From Massilia sp. Root351 (lineage in GTDB: Bacteria > Pseudomonadota > Gammaproteobacteria > Burkholderiales > Burkholderiaceae_D): a stretch of DNA of 64,000 nucleotides. Numbering within the stretch: position 1 is the first letter of the stretch; every line of letters starts with the position of its first letter. Where the stretch lies: assembly GCF_001425045.1 (NCBI RefSeq), contig NZ_LMDJ01000035.1:1-64000 (forward strand). Reading direction: 5' to 3'. The notes beneath the pieces were generated by a model. The model saw nothing but the letters and a program-made list of their open reading frames with translations, was not told the DNA's origin and did not search any database. Position numbers and translations under genes: made by a program. Below, piece by piece: positions 27,529 through 36,986 of the stretch.

Positions 27529-29514
27529 TCAGCGGCCGCCGTAAGTGGCTTCGCTGCGTTCCTGTTCCGTATAGCCTTTCGGCCCGACCGTGCCCAGGCG
27601 CGCCTTCAGCGACTGCGGGCGGCCCTCGAACAGGGCGGCGTAATAGGTGGCGTTCGACATCACGTTTTTCACGTAGACGCGCGTTTCGAAGAACGGAATC
27701 GACTCAATGAACACCGCGCTTTCCATCGGCTTGCCCAGCGTCGAGCGCCACGAGCGCAGGCGCCCCGGCCCGGCGTTGTAGGCGGCGGTGGCCAGCACCT
27801 GCGAACCGTCCATGCTGCCCAGCACCATGTTCATGTAGTTGGTGCCCAGCATGATATTGGTCTTGACGTCGGTGATGGCGTCCTGCACGAAGTCGGTCAC
27901 GCCGATCTTCTTGGCCACCCAGCGCGCGGTGGACGGCATCACCTGCATCAGGCCGGAGGCGCCGGCGTGCGATTGCGCGTCCATGATGAAGCGCGATTCC
28001 TGGCGGATGATGCCGTACACCCAGGCCTTGTCCAGGCCCAGCGTCTGCGTGGCCGGATGCATGATGTCGTCGTGCGGCGACGGGAAGCGCTGGGTGTAGT
28101 CGACCTGCACCCGGGTGCGGTCGGACGTATTGACCATGCGGTCCAGGATATGGTGCTGGCGCGCCAATTCGGCGGCGGCCAGGTGGCCGCGCTCGTCCAG
28201 GCTGCGCAGCTCCCAGTTCCATTCGCGCGTGCCTTCGAAGCGCAGCCGCATGCCGAAGAATTTGAGCGCGCGCTGGAAGCCGGGGCGCTCGCCGATGGCG
28301 GCCACTTCGGCCGGCGCCAGCGGCGCGCCCGGCGGCGGGATGCTGATCAGGTGGCCCAGTTCCTCCTGCGCCAGCAGGCCGTAGAAGTTGGCCTGGTCGG
28401 CGATGCCGCGCAGCAGCTGGGCCGCTTCCGGCGTCGGATGCAGCGCGCCCGACTCGGCCATCAGGGCGCGGGCGCGCCAGTAGATCCAGGCCGGATCGGT
28501 GCGCAGCGCCTCGGGCATGGCGGCGATGTTCTTCTTGACCTGCGGCCAGTCGCCGTCGCGCAGCGCGATGCGGGTCTTCCACTGGTGCTGGTCGATCGAC
28601 AGCGGCGCGCCCTCCGACTTGCGCCAGTAGGCGCTGGTGTCCGGCGACAGCGAATAGGACGACTGCAGCGCGATGGCGGCCCAGCCGATGGCCTGCTCCT
28701 GCGCGCTCAGCTGCGGCGCGGCTTTTTCCAGCGCCAGCACGGCCAGCTTCATGCTGGTCTTGGCGGCGCGGCCGACGGCCACCAGGAAGGTTTCATGTTC
28801 CACCCGGCCGCTGCCCGGGCCCTTGGCGATGGCCACCAGCGGCAGGTCCACCGCCTGGGTGATCTTCTTGTCCACGCCGCCCAGCAGCAGGATGGCGCGG
28901 CGCGCCTGGCCGGTGGCGTTGAATTCGCCCGCCAGGCGCACCTGCGCCCACACATCGTCGGCGCCGAACTGGCCGGCCTGGTACAGGGTCGCGATCAGGC
29001 CGGCGCAGGCCTCGCCGTAACCGTTGGGCGCGGTCAGCAGGGCGCGCGCCTCGTCGGCCACCTTCAGGCCCTTCAGGGCGCGGGACTGCAGTCCGTAGCA
29101 CTTGACCTGGGTGTCGTCGTTGAGCACGAACAGCGGCAGCTGGTCGTCGAAGTTGGGCCAGTCCTTCTTGCGCCCCAGCTCCAGCAGCCAGTCGTTGCGC
29201 AGCCGGTCGGCGATGGCGCTGCCTTCGTAGCGCTTGAGGAATTCGCGGATCTCGTAGGTGGTGGCGTCACGCCAGCGCGATTTCAGCCGATAATAATCGA
29301 CATAGGAAGGAATCGAATAGTTGGGCAGGCGGGCGGCGTAGAAGTCGGCCTTCTGCGTCTCATCCTTGCGTACCGCTTCGCGCAGCAGCAGGAAGGCGTC
29401 ATCCTCTTTGCGGGTATCCGCGCCGGCGTCCTGGGCACGAGCCACGCTGGCAAAGGCGCATAGTGCGGCGGCAGCAAGCGCGGCGCCGGCAATCCATTTC
29501 GACCTGGAAATCAA
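27529..29514 (-). CDS. slt: Soluble lytic murein transglycosylase (Slt70-like)
   Basis: Slt cleaves peptidoglycan glycan strands to 1,6-anhydro-muropeptides in the periplasm. About 661 residues: a signal peptide (ISRSKWIAGAALAAAALCAFASVARA), a long alpha-superhelical U/L domain, and a C-terminal SLT domain. The catalytic Glu506 lies in IIRQESRF, followed by GLMQVMPSTARW and AAYNAGPGR. No ATG start is available. TTG 29514 is chosen for the signal peptide and GAGAG upstream; TTG 29538 is the alternative. It is divergent from the cyclo-ligase gene with few bases between. Confidence 0.9.
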   Translation of the reverse strand: MISRSKWIAGAALAAAALCAFASVARAQDAGADTRKEDDAFLLLREAVRKDETQKADFYAARLPNYSIPSYVDYYRLKSRWRDATTYEIREFLKRYEGSAIADRLRNDWLLELGRKKDWPNFDDQLPLFVLNDDTQVKCYGLQSRALKGLKVADEARALLTAPNGYGEACAGLIATLYQAGQFGADDVWAQVRLAGEFNATGQARRAILLLGGVDKKITQAVDLPLVAIAKGPGSGRVEHETFLVAVGRAAKTSMKLAVLALEKAAPQLSAQEQAIGWAAIALQSSYSLSPDTSAYWRKSEGAPLSIDQHQWKTRIALRDGDWPQVKKNIAAMPEALRTDPAWIYWRARALMAESGALHPTPEAAQLLRGIADQANFYGLLAQEELGHLISIPPPGAPLAPAEVAAIGERPGFQRALKFFGMRLRFEGTREWNWELRSLDERGHLAAAELARQHHILDRMVNTSDRTRVQVDYTQRFPSPHDDIMHPATQTLGLDKAWVYGIIRQESRFIMDAQSHAGASGLMQVMPSTARWVAKKIGVTDFVQDAITDVKTNIMLGTNYMNMVLGSMDGSQVLATAAYNAGPGRLRSWRSTLGKPMESAVFIESIPFFETRVYVKNVMSNATYYAALFEGRPQSLKARLGTVGPKGYTEQERSEATYGGR

Positions 29515-29552
29515 TGTACGACTCTCACAAAAATTCAAGACAGACTCACGAC

Positions 29553-30155
29553 ATGAGCAGCGACCCTAGAATACCACGCAACGCCCTCCAGCCCCTAGCT
29601 CAGCCAGAGGGCGGCCAGCCGAAATCGGCGCTGCGCAAACACATGCTGGCGGCGCGCCGCGCAGTGGACGCGGACACCCGCGCGCAGTGGGACCGTGCGC
29701 TATGCCGGCAGGTGCTGGCGTGGCAACAGAAAAACAAGGCGCCAGCGCTGGGCGTGTATTGGCCGCTGCGCGACGAGCCGGACCTGCACCCGGCCTACGC
29801 CGAGCTGGCGCGGCGCGGCGTGCGGCTGCTGCTGCCGGTGGTGGTGCGCAGGGATGCGGCGCTCGAATTTGCGCACTGGCAGATCGGCGAGGCGATGGTG
29901 AAGGATGCGATGGGGGTGGCGGTGCCGGCCGACTTGCGCATGGAGGCGTACCCGCCGGCGCTGCTGGTGCCGTGCCTGGGCTACAACCGGCACGGCTACC
30001 GGCTGGGCTACGGCGGCGGCTTTTATGACCGGACCCTGGCGCGCGCGCCGCGCCCGGCCACCGTCGGCATTGCGTATTCCTGCCTGCTCGCCGACTTCCC
30101 CGATGATAGCCACGACATCGCGCTCGATGCCGTGCTGACCGAACTGGACGCTTAG
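29553..30155 (+). CDS. 5-formyltetrahydrofolate cyclo-ligase
   Basis: This enzyme converts 5-formyl-THF to 5,10-methenyl-THF with ATP, salvaging a folate storage form. The 200 residues include KSALRKHMLAARRAV near the start, PVVVRRDAALEF, and the diagnostic GYRLGYGGGFYDR near residue 155. The start ATG 29553 lies before a natural N-terminus and leaves slt its own start; upstream in-frame ATGs lie inside slt. It converges on metF with a 4-bp overlap, clustering two folate one-carbon genes. Confidence 0.92.
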   Translation: MSSDPRIPRNALQPLAQPEGGQPKSALRKHMLAARRAVDADTRAQWDRALCRQVLAWQQKNKAPALGVYWPLRDEPDLHPAYAELARRGVRLLLPVVVRRDAALEFAHWQIGEAMVKDAMGVAVPADLRMEAYPPALLVPCLGYNRHGYRLGYGGGFYDRTLARAPRPATVGIAYSCLLADFPDDSHDIALDAVLTELDA

Positions 30156-30979
30156 ACCAGGCGCTGCCAGAGCGCCGTGGTGGCGGCGGCCTGGTTCATG
30201 CTGTAGAAGTGCAGGCCGGGCGCGCCGCCCGCCAGCAGGCGCTCGCACAGGCTGCCCACCACGTCCAGGCCGAAGGCCTTGATGGCGGCGCTGTCGTCGC
30301 CGAAGCTGGCCAGCTTCAGGCGCACCCAGCGCGGAATCTCGGCGCCGCACATGTCGGAAAAGCGCATCAGCTGCGTGTAGTTGGTGATCGGCATGATGCC
30401 GGCCACGATGGGCACCGCGATACCCAGCTTTTGGGCCTGCTCCACGAACTGGAAATAGGCGTCGGCGTTGTAGAAATACTGCGTGATGGCGGCGTTGGCG
30501 CCCGCCTTCACCTTGCGCTCGAAGGCCAGCAGGTCGTCCTGCGGCGACTTGGCCTGCGGGTGCACTTCCGGATAGGCCGCCACTTCGATGTGGAACCAGT
30601 CGCCCGTTTCGGCGCGGATGAACTCGACCAGCTCGTTGGCGTAGCGGAACTCGCCGGAGGCGCCGTAGCCGCTCGGCAAGTCGCCGCGCAGCGCCACGAT
30701 GCGCTTGATGCCGTGCGACTTGTATTCGTTCAGGATGGCGCGGATCGACTCGCGCGTGCCGCCCACGCAGGACAGGTGCGGCGCCGCGTCCTCGCCGGCG
30801 GCCAGGATCTCGCGCACCGTGTCCAGGGTGCCGGTCTGCGTGGTGCCGCCGGCGCCGAACGTGACGGAGAAATACTTGGGGTGCAGCTCGGACAGCTGGG
30901 CGCGCACCGCGCGCAGCTTTTCCGCTCCTTCCGCCGTCTTGGGCGGAAAGAATTCGATACTGAAATTAGGGGTTTCCAT
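30152..30979 (-). CDS. metF: 5,10-methylenetetrahydrofolate reductase
   Basis: MetF reduces methylene-THF to methyl-THF with FAD, supplying the methyl group for methionine. The 275-residue protein starts METPNFSIEFFPPKT and shows SVTFGAGGTTQ, NILRGD-like VALRGDLPSG, ITQYFYNADAY and the C-terminal LHFYSMNQA. The start 30979 has GAAGA six bases upstream; ATG 30985 has no spacing to a Shine-Dalgarno. It is the last gene of the ahcY-holin-metF run and overlaps the holin-like gene, indicating coupling. SAH riboswitch control of ahcY would therefore extend to it. Confidence 0.95.
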   Translation of the reverse strand: METPNFSIEFFPPKTAEGAEKLRAVRAQLSELHPKYFSVTFGAGGTTQTGTLDTVREILAAGEDAAPHLSCVGGTRESIRAILNEYKSHGIKRIVALRGDLPSGYGASGEFRYANELVEFIRAETGDWFHIEVAAYPEVHPQAKSPQDDLLAFERKVKAGANAAITQYFYNADAYFQFVEQAQKLGIAVPIVAGIMPITNYTQLMRFSDMCGAEIPRWVRLKLASFGDDSAAIKAFGLDVVGSLCERLLAGGAPGLHFYSMNQAAATTALWQRLV

Positions 30980-31322
30980 CGGCATTCTTCAGAAGTAAGG
31001 TGGACAAAGCCCAGGAAATCACACTGTACAAAATGGCGCCGCCCATGGCGGACCAGAAGCTGTCGACATGGAAGCCGTCGATCCATTGCGCCACCAGCCA
31101 GAACATGAAGCCGTTGATGACCAGGATGAACAGGCCCAGCGACAGCAGCGTCACCGGCAGCGTGAGCAGCACCAGGACGGGCCGTATCAGTGTGTTGACC
31201 AGGCCCAGCACTAAGGCTGCGACCAGGGCTGCGCCTATGCTCGTGACATCGACGGAATGCATCAGGTAGGGCACGGCGAACAGCGCCGCGGCATTGATTA
31301 ACCAGGTAAGGACCAAACGCAT
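30966..31322 (-). CDS. Phage holin family (YvlD-like) small membrane protein
   Basis: The 118-residue hydrophobic protein has four predicted membrane helices: LVLTWLINAAALFAVPYLM, GAALVAALVLGLVNTLI, VLLTLPVTLLSLGLFILV and AILYSVISWALSTLLL. This matches the phage_holin_4_2/YvlD family, which despite its name is found in chromosomes. Its function is unknown. It overlaps the metF start by 14 bp and follows ahcY, a gene order I recall from other betaproteobacteria. Confidence 0.88.
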   Translation of the reverse strand: MRLVLTWLINAAALFAVPYLMHSVDVTSIGAALVAALVLGLVNTLIRPVLVLLTLPVTLLSLGLFILVINGFMFWLVAQWIDGFHVDSFWSAMGGAILYSVISWALSTLLLKNADGNP

Positions 31323-31380
31323 AGATAAGCCTCGCAGCGGATAAACAAAGGGCCGGCTGCGAGCCGGCCCGGTTCACTGA

Positions 31381-32796
<1,416 letters not shown>

Positions 32797-32828
32797 CACG
32801 CCCTCCTTTCAATGGTTGAAAAAAGTAA

Positions 32829-32891
32829 CGTGAGCGCGGTGTTGATTCCGAGCCTGGCCAGCCGTACGGCGGGTCGCAGCGCTCCTCGGAA
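32829..32891 (-). ncRNA. SAH riboswitch upstream of ahcY
   Basis: On the minus strand the conserved core TTCCGAGGAGCGCTGCGACC leads to CCAGGCTCGGAA and then GCGCTCACG. P1 pairs CCGAG (32889-32885) with CTCGG (32852-32848). The pseudoknot pairs GAGCGC (32884-32879) with GCGCTC (32837-32832), exactly as in the known SAH-binding family found with ahcY and metF/metH in Proteobacteria. Binding of SAH would switch on the ahcY-holin-metF message. Confidence 0.92.
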
Positions 32892-32920
32892 GGGAGATTC
32901 TAGCAGAAACAGGACTAGCG

Positions 32921-32956
32921 GGGTCAGACCCGATGGGTCTGACCCGGCTTTTTTTT
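32921..32956 (+). terminator. GGGTCAGACCC hairpin followed by T8, antisense to metK/ahcY
   Basis: GGGTCAGACCC (32921-32931) and GGGTCTGACCC (32935-32945) form an 11-bp stem with a 3-nt loop, followed by GGC and eight Ts. This is a textbook intrinsic terminator on the plus strand, although the genes here are on the minus strand. The T8 overlaps the metK stop codon. Read from metK, the A-tract precedes the hairpin and no U-tract follows. The stem sequence recurs in the nested repeats at 48960 and 49097. Confidence 0.6.
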
Positions 32957-34124
32957 AGCTCAGGCCGGCGGCGGCGCGCAGGGCAGCCACCTTGTCGGTG
33001 CGCTCCCAGCTGAATTCCGGCTCTTCGCGGCCGAAGTGGCCGTAGGCGGCGGTCTTCTGGTAGATCGGACGCAGCAGGTCCAGCATCTGCACGATGCCTT
33101 TCGGGCGCAGGTCGAAGTGCTCCAGCACCAGCTTGGCGATGGCGTCGTCCGAAATCACGCCGGTGCCTTCGGTGTAGACGGTGATGTTGATCGGACGGGC
33201 GATGCCGATCGCGTACGACACCTGCACCTGGCACTGGCGCGCCAGGCCGGCCGCGACGATGTTCTTGGCCACGTAGCGCGCGGCGTAGGCGGCCGAACGG
33301 TCAACCTTGGAGGGGTCCTTGCCGGAGAACGCGCCGCCGCCGTGCGGGGCTGCGCCGCCGTAGGTGTCGACGATGATCTTGCGGCCGGTCAGGCCGCAGT
33401 CGCCCTGCGGGCCGCCGATGACGAAGCGGCCGGTCGGGTTGACCAGGAATTTGGTGTCCTTCAGCCAGCCGGACGGCAGCACCGGCTTGATGATCTCTTC
33501 GATCACCGCTTCTTCGATTTGCTTGTGGCTCACTTCCGGCGCGTGCTGGGTCGACAGCACCACGGTGTCGACCGACACCGGGCGGCCGTCGACGTAGCGC
33601 AGCGTCACTTGCGACTTGGCATCCGGACGCAGCCATGGCAGGCGGCCGTCCTTGCGCAGCTGCGACTGGCGCTCGACCAGGCGGTGCGCGTAGTAGATCG
33701 CGGCCGGCATCAGTTCCGGGGTTTCGTCGCAGGCGTAGCCGAACATCAGGCCCTGGTCGCCGGCGCCCTGGTCCAGGTCCAGGCCGGCGCCTTCGTCCAC
33801 GCCCTGGGCGATGTCCGGCGACTGCTTGTCGTAGCACACCATGACGGCGCAACCCTTGTAGTCGATGCCGTAGTCGGTGTTGTCGTAGCCGATGCGCTTG
33901 ATGGTTTCGCGCGCTACTTGAATATAATCAACGTTGGCATGCGTGGTAATCTCGCCTGCCAGCACCACCAGGCCGGTGTTGCACAGGGTTTCAGCGGCTA
34001 CGCGCGCTTTCGGGTCTTGCGCCAGGATGGCGTCGAGAATGGCGTCCGAAATCTGGTCGGCAACCTTGTCCGGGTGGCCTTCAGATACGGATTCCGAGGT
34101 GAAGAGGTAGTCGTTGGAAGACAT
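32955..34124 (-). CDS. metK: S-adenosylmethionine synthetase
   Basis: MetK makes SAM from methionine and ATP. The 389-residue protein starts [20 protein letters not shown] and shows [12 protein letters not shown] and [19 protein letters not shown], with Mg/K-binding and P-loop-like signatures intact. ATG 34124 has AGGAG six bases upstream. The leader has mutually exclusive pairings (34125-34214). It lies upstream of ahcY on the same strand, so the activated-methyl cycle genes are contiguous. Confidence 0.97.
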   Translation of the reverse strand: MSSNDYLFTSESVSEGHPDKVADQISDAILDAILAQDPKARVAAETLCNTGLVVLAGEITTHANVDYIQVARETIKRIGYDNTDYGIDYKGCAVMVCYDKQSPDIAQGVDEGAGLDLDQGAGDQGLMFGYACDETPELMPAAIYYAHRLVERQSQLRKDGRLPWLRPDAKSQVTLRYVDGRPVSVDTVVLSTQHAPEVSHKQIEEAVIEEIIKPVLPSGWLKDTKFLVNPTGRFVIGGPQGDCGLTGRKIIVDTYGGAAPHGGGAFSGKDPSKVDRSAAYAARYVAKNIVAAGLARQCQVQVSYAIGIARPINITVYTEGTGVISDDAIAKLVLEHFDLRPKGIVQMLDLLRPIYQKTAAYGHFGREEPEFSWERTDKVAALRAAAGLS

Positions 34125-34214
34125 CGCAAGCTCCTGATACTGGTTTTGTAAACATGTCGCAACAACCAATATGGCTTGCGACGCTTTAGCGATATTTATA
34201 TTCCGCTTCGCAAG
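34125..34214 (-). promoter_or_regulatory. metK leader with alternative base-pairing
   Basis: The minus-strand leader contains one GTCGCAAG (34182-34175) that can pair with any of three complements: CTTGCG upstream (34214-34209), TTGCGAC downstream (34162-34156, a 7-bp stem with a 12-nt loop), or CTTGCG between the Shine-Dalgarno and the ATG (34130-34125). Such exclusive pairings could hide or expose the ribosome binding site. No known riboswitch consensus is recognised. The regulatory function is inferred. Confidence 0.45.
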
Positions 34215-34311
34215 TTGTCTGTTAACTCAGCGGATACTGCATACGTGGTATTTTACGCTTCTTTTAAAAACTTTTGGCAAGGCAAAATTTTTTGCCCCGC
34301 TCGAATCCTCC

Positions 34312-35169
34312 ATGCTTGTCACCATATTCCGCTTCCTTTCCGTCTTTCCCTTGCCAGTCTTGCACGCCCTGGGCGCCGCGCTCGGCTGGCTGGTGTATCT
34401 GCTGTCGCCATCGCACCGGCGCCGCATGCGCGACAATATGCGCCAGGCCGGCGTCGAGCGCCATCTGGGCGCCGCGATTGCCGAGTCTGGCAAGAGCATA
34501 CTGGAATTGCCGTTTATCTGGTGCGCGCCTCCGGAGCGCGTGTCGCGCCACGCCAGCACCGAGAATTGGGAGCTGGTGCAACGCACGCTGGACGCCGGGC
34601 GCGGGATTGTGTTCCTGACGCCACACCTTGGCTGTTTTGAAATTGTCGCCCAGGAAATTGCGCTGCGCACCGAACTGATGGTGATGTACCGGCCACCGAA
34701 AAAGGCGGCGCTGAAACCGCTGATCGAGGGCGCCCGCGCGCGCAAGAACCTGCTGCTGGCGCCGGCCAATATGTCCGGCGTGCGCATGCTGGCCAAGACG
34801 CTCAAGAAGGGCATGCCGATCGGCCTGCTGCCCGACCAGGTGCCGCAGGAAGGCGAAGGCGTGTTCGCCGACTTCTTCGGCCGCAGCGCCTACACCATGA
34901 CCCTGCCGGCCAAGCTGGCGCAGCTGGGCGACGCGGTGGTGATCGTCACCTACGCCGAGCGGCTGCCGTTCGGCCGCGGCTATGTGATCCGCTTCGTGCC
35001 GTTCGAGGGCACGCTGGACGGCTCCAGCGCCGAGCAGGCGCGCGCCATCAACGCCGCCATGGAGCAGCTGATCGCGCGCGCGCCGGCGCAATATTACTGG
35101 AGCTACAACCGCTACAAGGTGCCGGCCGGCGCCGCGGCCGGCGCGGCCGCCACCCCGGAGGCGCCATGA
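34312..35169 (+). CDS. LpxL/HtrB-family lysophospholipid acyltransferase (first copy)
   Basis: This 285-residue inner-membrane-associated acyltransferase of the lipid A late-acylation family has an N-terminal membrane helix (FRFLSVFPLPVLHALGAALGW). The catalytic HX4E is His105-Glu110 in TPHLGCFE, and LLPDQVPQEGEGVFADFFG follows. It is likely to add a secondary acyl chain to Kdo2-lipid A. ATG 34312 is chosen because homologues start at this helix; the frame is open upstream but AT-rich and unlike protein. It overlaps the next gene by 4 bp (ATGA). Confidence 0.92.
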   Translation: MLVTIFRFLSVFPLPVLHALGAALGWLVYLLSPSHRRRMRDNMRQAGVERHLGAAIAESGKSILELPFIWCAPPERVSRHASTENWELVQRTLDAGRGIVFLTPHLGCFEIVAQEIALRTELMVMYRPPKKAALKPLIEGARARKNLLLAPANMSGVRMLAKTLKKGMPIGLLPDQVPQEGEGVFADFFGRSAYTMTLPAKLAQLGDAVVIVTYAERLPFGRGYVIRFVPFEGTLDGSSAEQARAINAAMEQLIARAPAQYYWSYNRYKVPAGAAAGAAATPEAP

Positions 35170-36068
35170 AAGTGCTGCTGGGATTCATGTGGCTGCTGCA
35201 CTGGCTGCCGCTGCCGGTGCTGGGCCGCTTCGGCAAGGCGGTCGGCTCGCTGCTGTTCATCGTCATGAAGCCGCGGCGCGACATCACGCTGACCAATCTG
35301 CGCCTGTGCCTGCCCGAACTGTCCGAGGCCGAGCGCACCGCGCTGGCGCGGCGCCATTTCCAGGCCTATTCGCGCAGCGTGTTCGAGCGCTCCATCCTGT
35401 GGTGGGCTTCCGAGGCGCGCCTGCAGCGCCTGATCAGGGTGGTGTCGTTCGACGGCGCCCACCCGGAGTCGGCCGGCATCCCGGTGGCGGCCATGACGGG
35501 CCAGCCCACCATCCTGCTGTGCCCGCACTTCGTGTGCCTGGACGTGGCCGGCGCGGCGATCGCCATGCAGGCGTCGGCCTCGTCCATGTACGTGCAGCAG
35601 AAGAACGCCGTGTTCGACAAGGTGCTGCGCGACGGCCGCGCCCGCTTCAAGCCGGTGCGCCTGTTCACGCGCCTGGACGGCATCAAGCCCATCCTGCGCG
35701 CGCTGAAGGAAAAGCTGCCCTACTTCATGCTGCCGGACATGGATTTCGGCGAAAAGGACGCCGAGTTCGTGCCTTTCTTCGGCGTGCAGGCGGCCACCCT
35801 GTCGGCCACCGCGCGCATCGCGGCGGCCACCGGGGCCCAGGTCATGCCGGTGATCAGCACCTTCCTGCCCGATTATCAGGGCTGGCAGGTAAAATTCTAC
35901 GCGCCGTGGGACAATTACCCGGGTCCGGACATGGTGGAAGCGACGCGCCGCATGAACGCCTTCATCGAGGAACGCGTGCGCGAGGCCCCGGCCGAATATT
36001 TCTGGACGCATAAGCGCTTCAAGACGCGTCCCAACGGCGAGCCCTCCTTTTACGGCAAGGCCCGCTAA
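35166..36068 (+). CDS. LpxL-family lysophospholipid acyltransferase (second copy)
   Basis: The 300-residue relative of the preceding gene has an N-terminal helix (VLLGFMWLLHWLPLPVLG) and a catalytic HX4D motif (His121-Asp126 in CPHFVCLD) instead of HX4E. MLPDMDFGEKDAEFVPFFG and an FWTHKRFKTRP terminus follow. The pair probably adds two different secondary acyl chains to lipid A. Its ATG overlaps the first gene's stop. dapF follows after 33 bp. Confidence 0.92.
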   Translation: MKVLLGFMWLLHWLPLPVLGRFGKAVGSLLFIVMKPRRDITLTNLRLCLPELSEAERTALARRHFQAYSRSVFERSILWWASEARLQRLIRVVSFDGAHPESAGIPVAAMTGQPTILLCPHFVCLDVAGAAIAMQASASSMYVQQKNAVFDKVLRDGRARFKPVRLFTRLDGIKPILRALKEKLPYFMLPDMDFGEKDAEFVPFFGVQAATLSATARIAAATGAQVMPVISTFLPDYQGWQVKFYAPWDNYPGPDMVEATRRMNAFIEERVREAPAEYFWTHKRFKTRPNGEPSFYGKAR

Positions 36069-36101
36069 GCCAACGACACAGAGCACTTACTAGAGCACCC
36101 C

Positions 36102-36986
36102 ATGAAACTCAAATTCACCAAGATGCACGGCGCCGGCAACGACTTCGTGGTCATCGACGCCATCAGCCAGCCGATCGACTTCACGCCCGCGCAATGGAAA
36201 CAGCTGGGCGACCGGCGCTTCGGCGTGGGCGCGGACCAGATGCTGGTGGTGGAGAAGCCGACCCAGCCGGGCTGCGACTTCCGCTACCGCATCTTCAACA
36301 GCGACGGCGGCGAGGTCGAGCAGTGCGGCAACGGCGCGCGCGCCTTCGCCAAGTTCGTGTCGCAAAAAGGGCTGACCGACAAGCGCAGCATTTCAGTGGA
36401 AACCATGGCCGGCATCATCGCGCCGCGCCTGGAAGAGAACGGCAGCGTGACGGTGGACATGGGCGCGCCGGTGCTGGAGCCGGCCCGCGTGCCGTTCGAC
36501 GCGGACGGCCTGGACGGCGTGGCCGAGGGCCGCGACACGCTGTGGCCGCTGACCCTGGAACTGGGCGGCGAAAAAGAAACCGTGCTGGTATCGGTGGTGT
36601 CGATGGGCAATCCGCACGCGGTGCAGCTGGTGGCCGACGTGGACAGCGCGCCGGTGGAGCTGACCGGGCCGCTGATCGAGCACCATCCGCGCTTCCCGCG
36701 CCGGGTCAACGCCGGCTTCATGCAGCTGCTGACCCGCCAGCACGTGCGGCTGCGCGTGTTCGAGCGCGGCGTGGGCGAAACGCTGGCCTGCGGCACCGGC
36801 ACCTGCGCGGCGGTGGTGGCCGGCATCCGGCGCGGCCTGCTCGATTCGCCGGTGACGGTGGAGGCGCGCGGCGGGCAGCTGTCGATCGCCTGGGCCGGCG
36901 AAGGCCAGCCGGTCTATCTGACCGGCCCGGCCGTGACCGTGTTCGAAGGCGAGATCGAGATCCAGGATCCCGCCGCGGGCGCCTAG
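36102..36986 (+). CDS. dapF: Diaminopimelate epimerase
   Basis: DapF interconverts LL- and meso-diaminopimelate for peptidoglycan and lysine synthesis without cofactors. The 294-residue protein has both catalytic cysteines: Cys75 in EQCGNGAR and Cys230 in LACGTGTCA. It begins with the typical [15 protein letters not shown]. It sits downstream of the acyltransferases and ends 4 bp inside the convergent SEL1 gene. Confidence 0.97.
   Translation: MKLKFTKMHGAGNDFVVIDAISQPIDFTPAQWKQLGDRRFGVGADQMLVVEKPTQPGCDFRYRIFNSDGGEVEQCGNGARAFAKFVSQKGLTDKRSISVETMAGIIAPRLEENGSVTVDMGAPVLEPARVPFDADGLDGVAEGRDTLWPLTLELGGEKETVLVSVVSMGNPHAVQLVADVDSAPVELTGPLIEHHPRFPRRVNAGFMQLLTRQHVRLRVFERGVGETLACGTGTCAAVVAGIRRGLLDSPVTVEARGGQLSIAWAGEGQPVYLTGPAVTVFEGEIEIQDPAAGA

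Noticed and set aside
30966-31322. Prophage remnant suggested by a holin-like gene
   Set aside because: This YvlD-like family is common in chromosomes; no other phage gene is nearby and it is embedded in the ahcY-metF operon.
34171-34311. N-terminal extension of the first acyltransferase
   Set aside because: The sequence is AT-rich leader DNA shared with the metK regulatory region; homologues start at MLVTIFRFL (34312).
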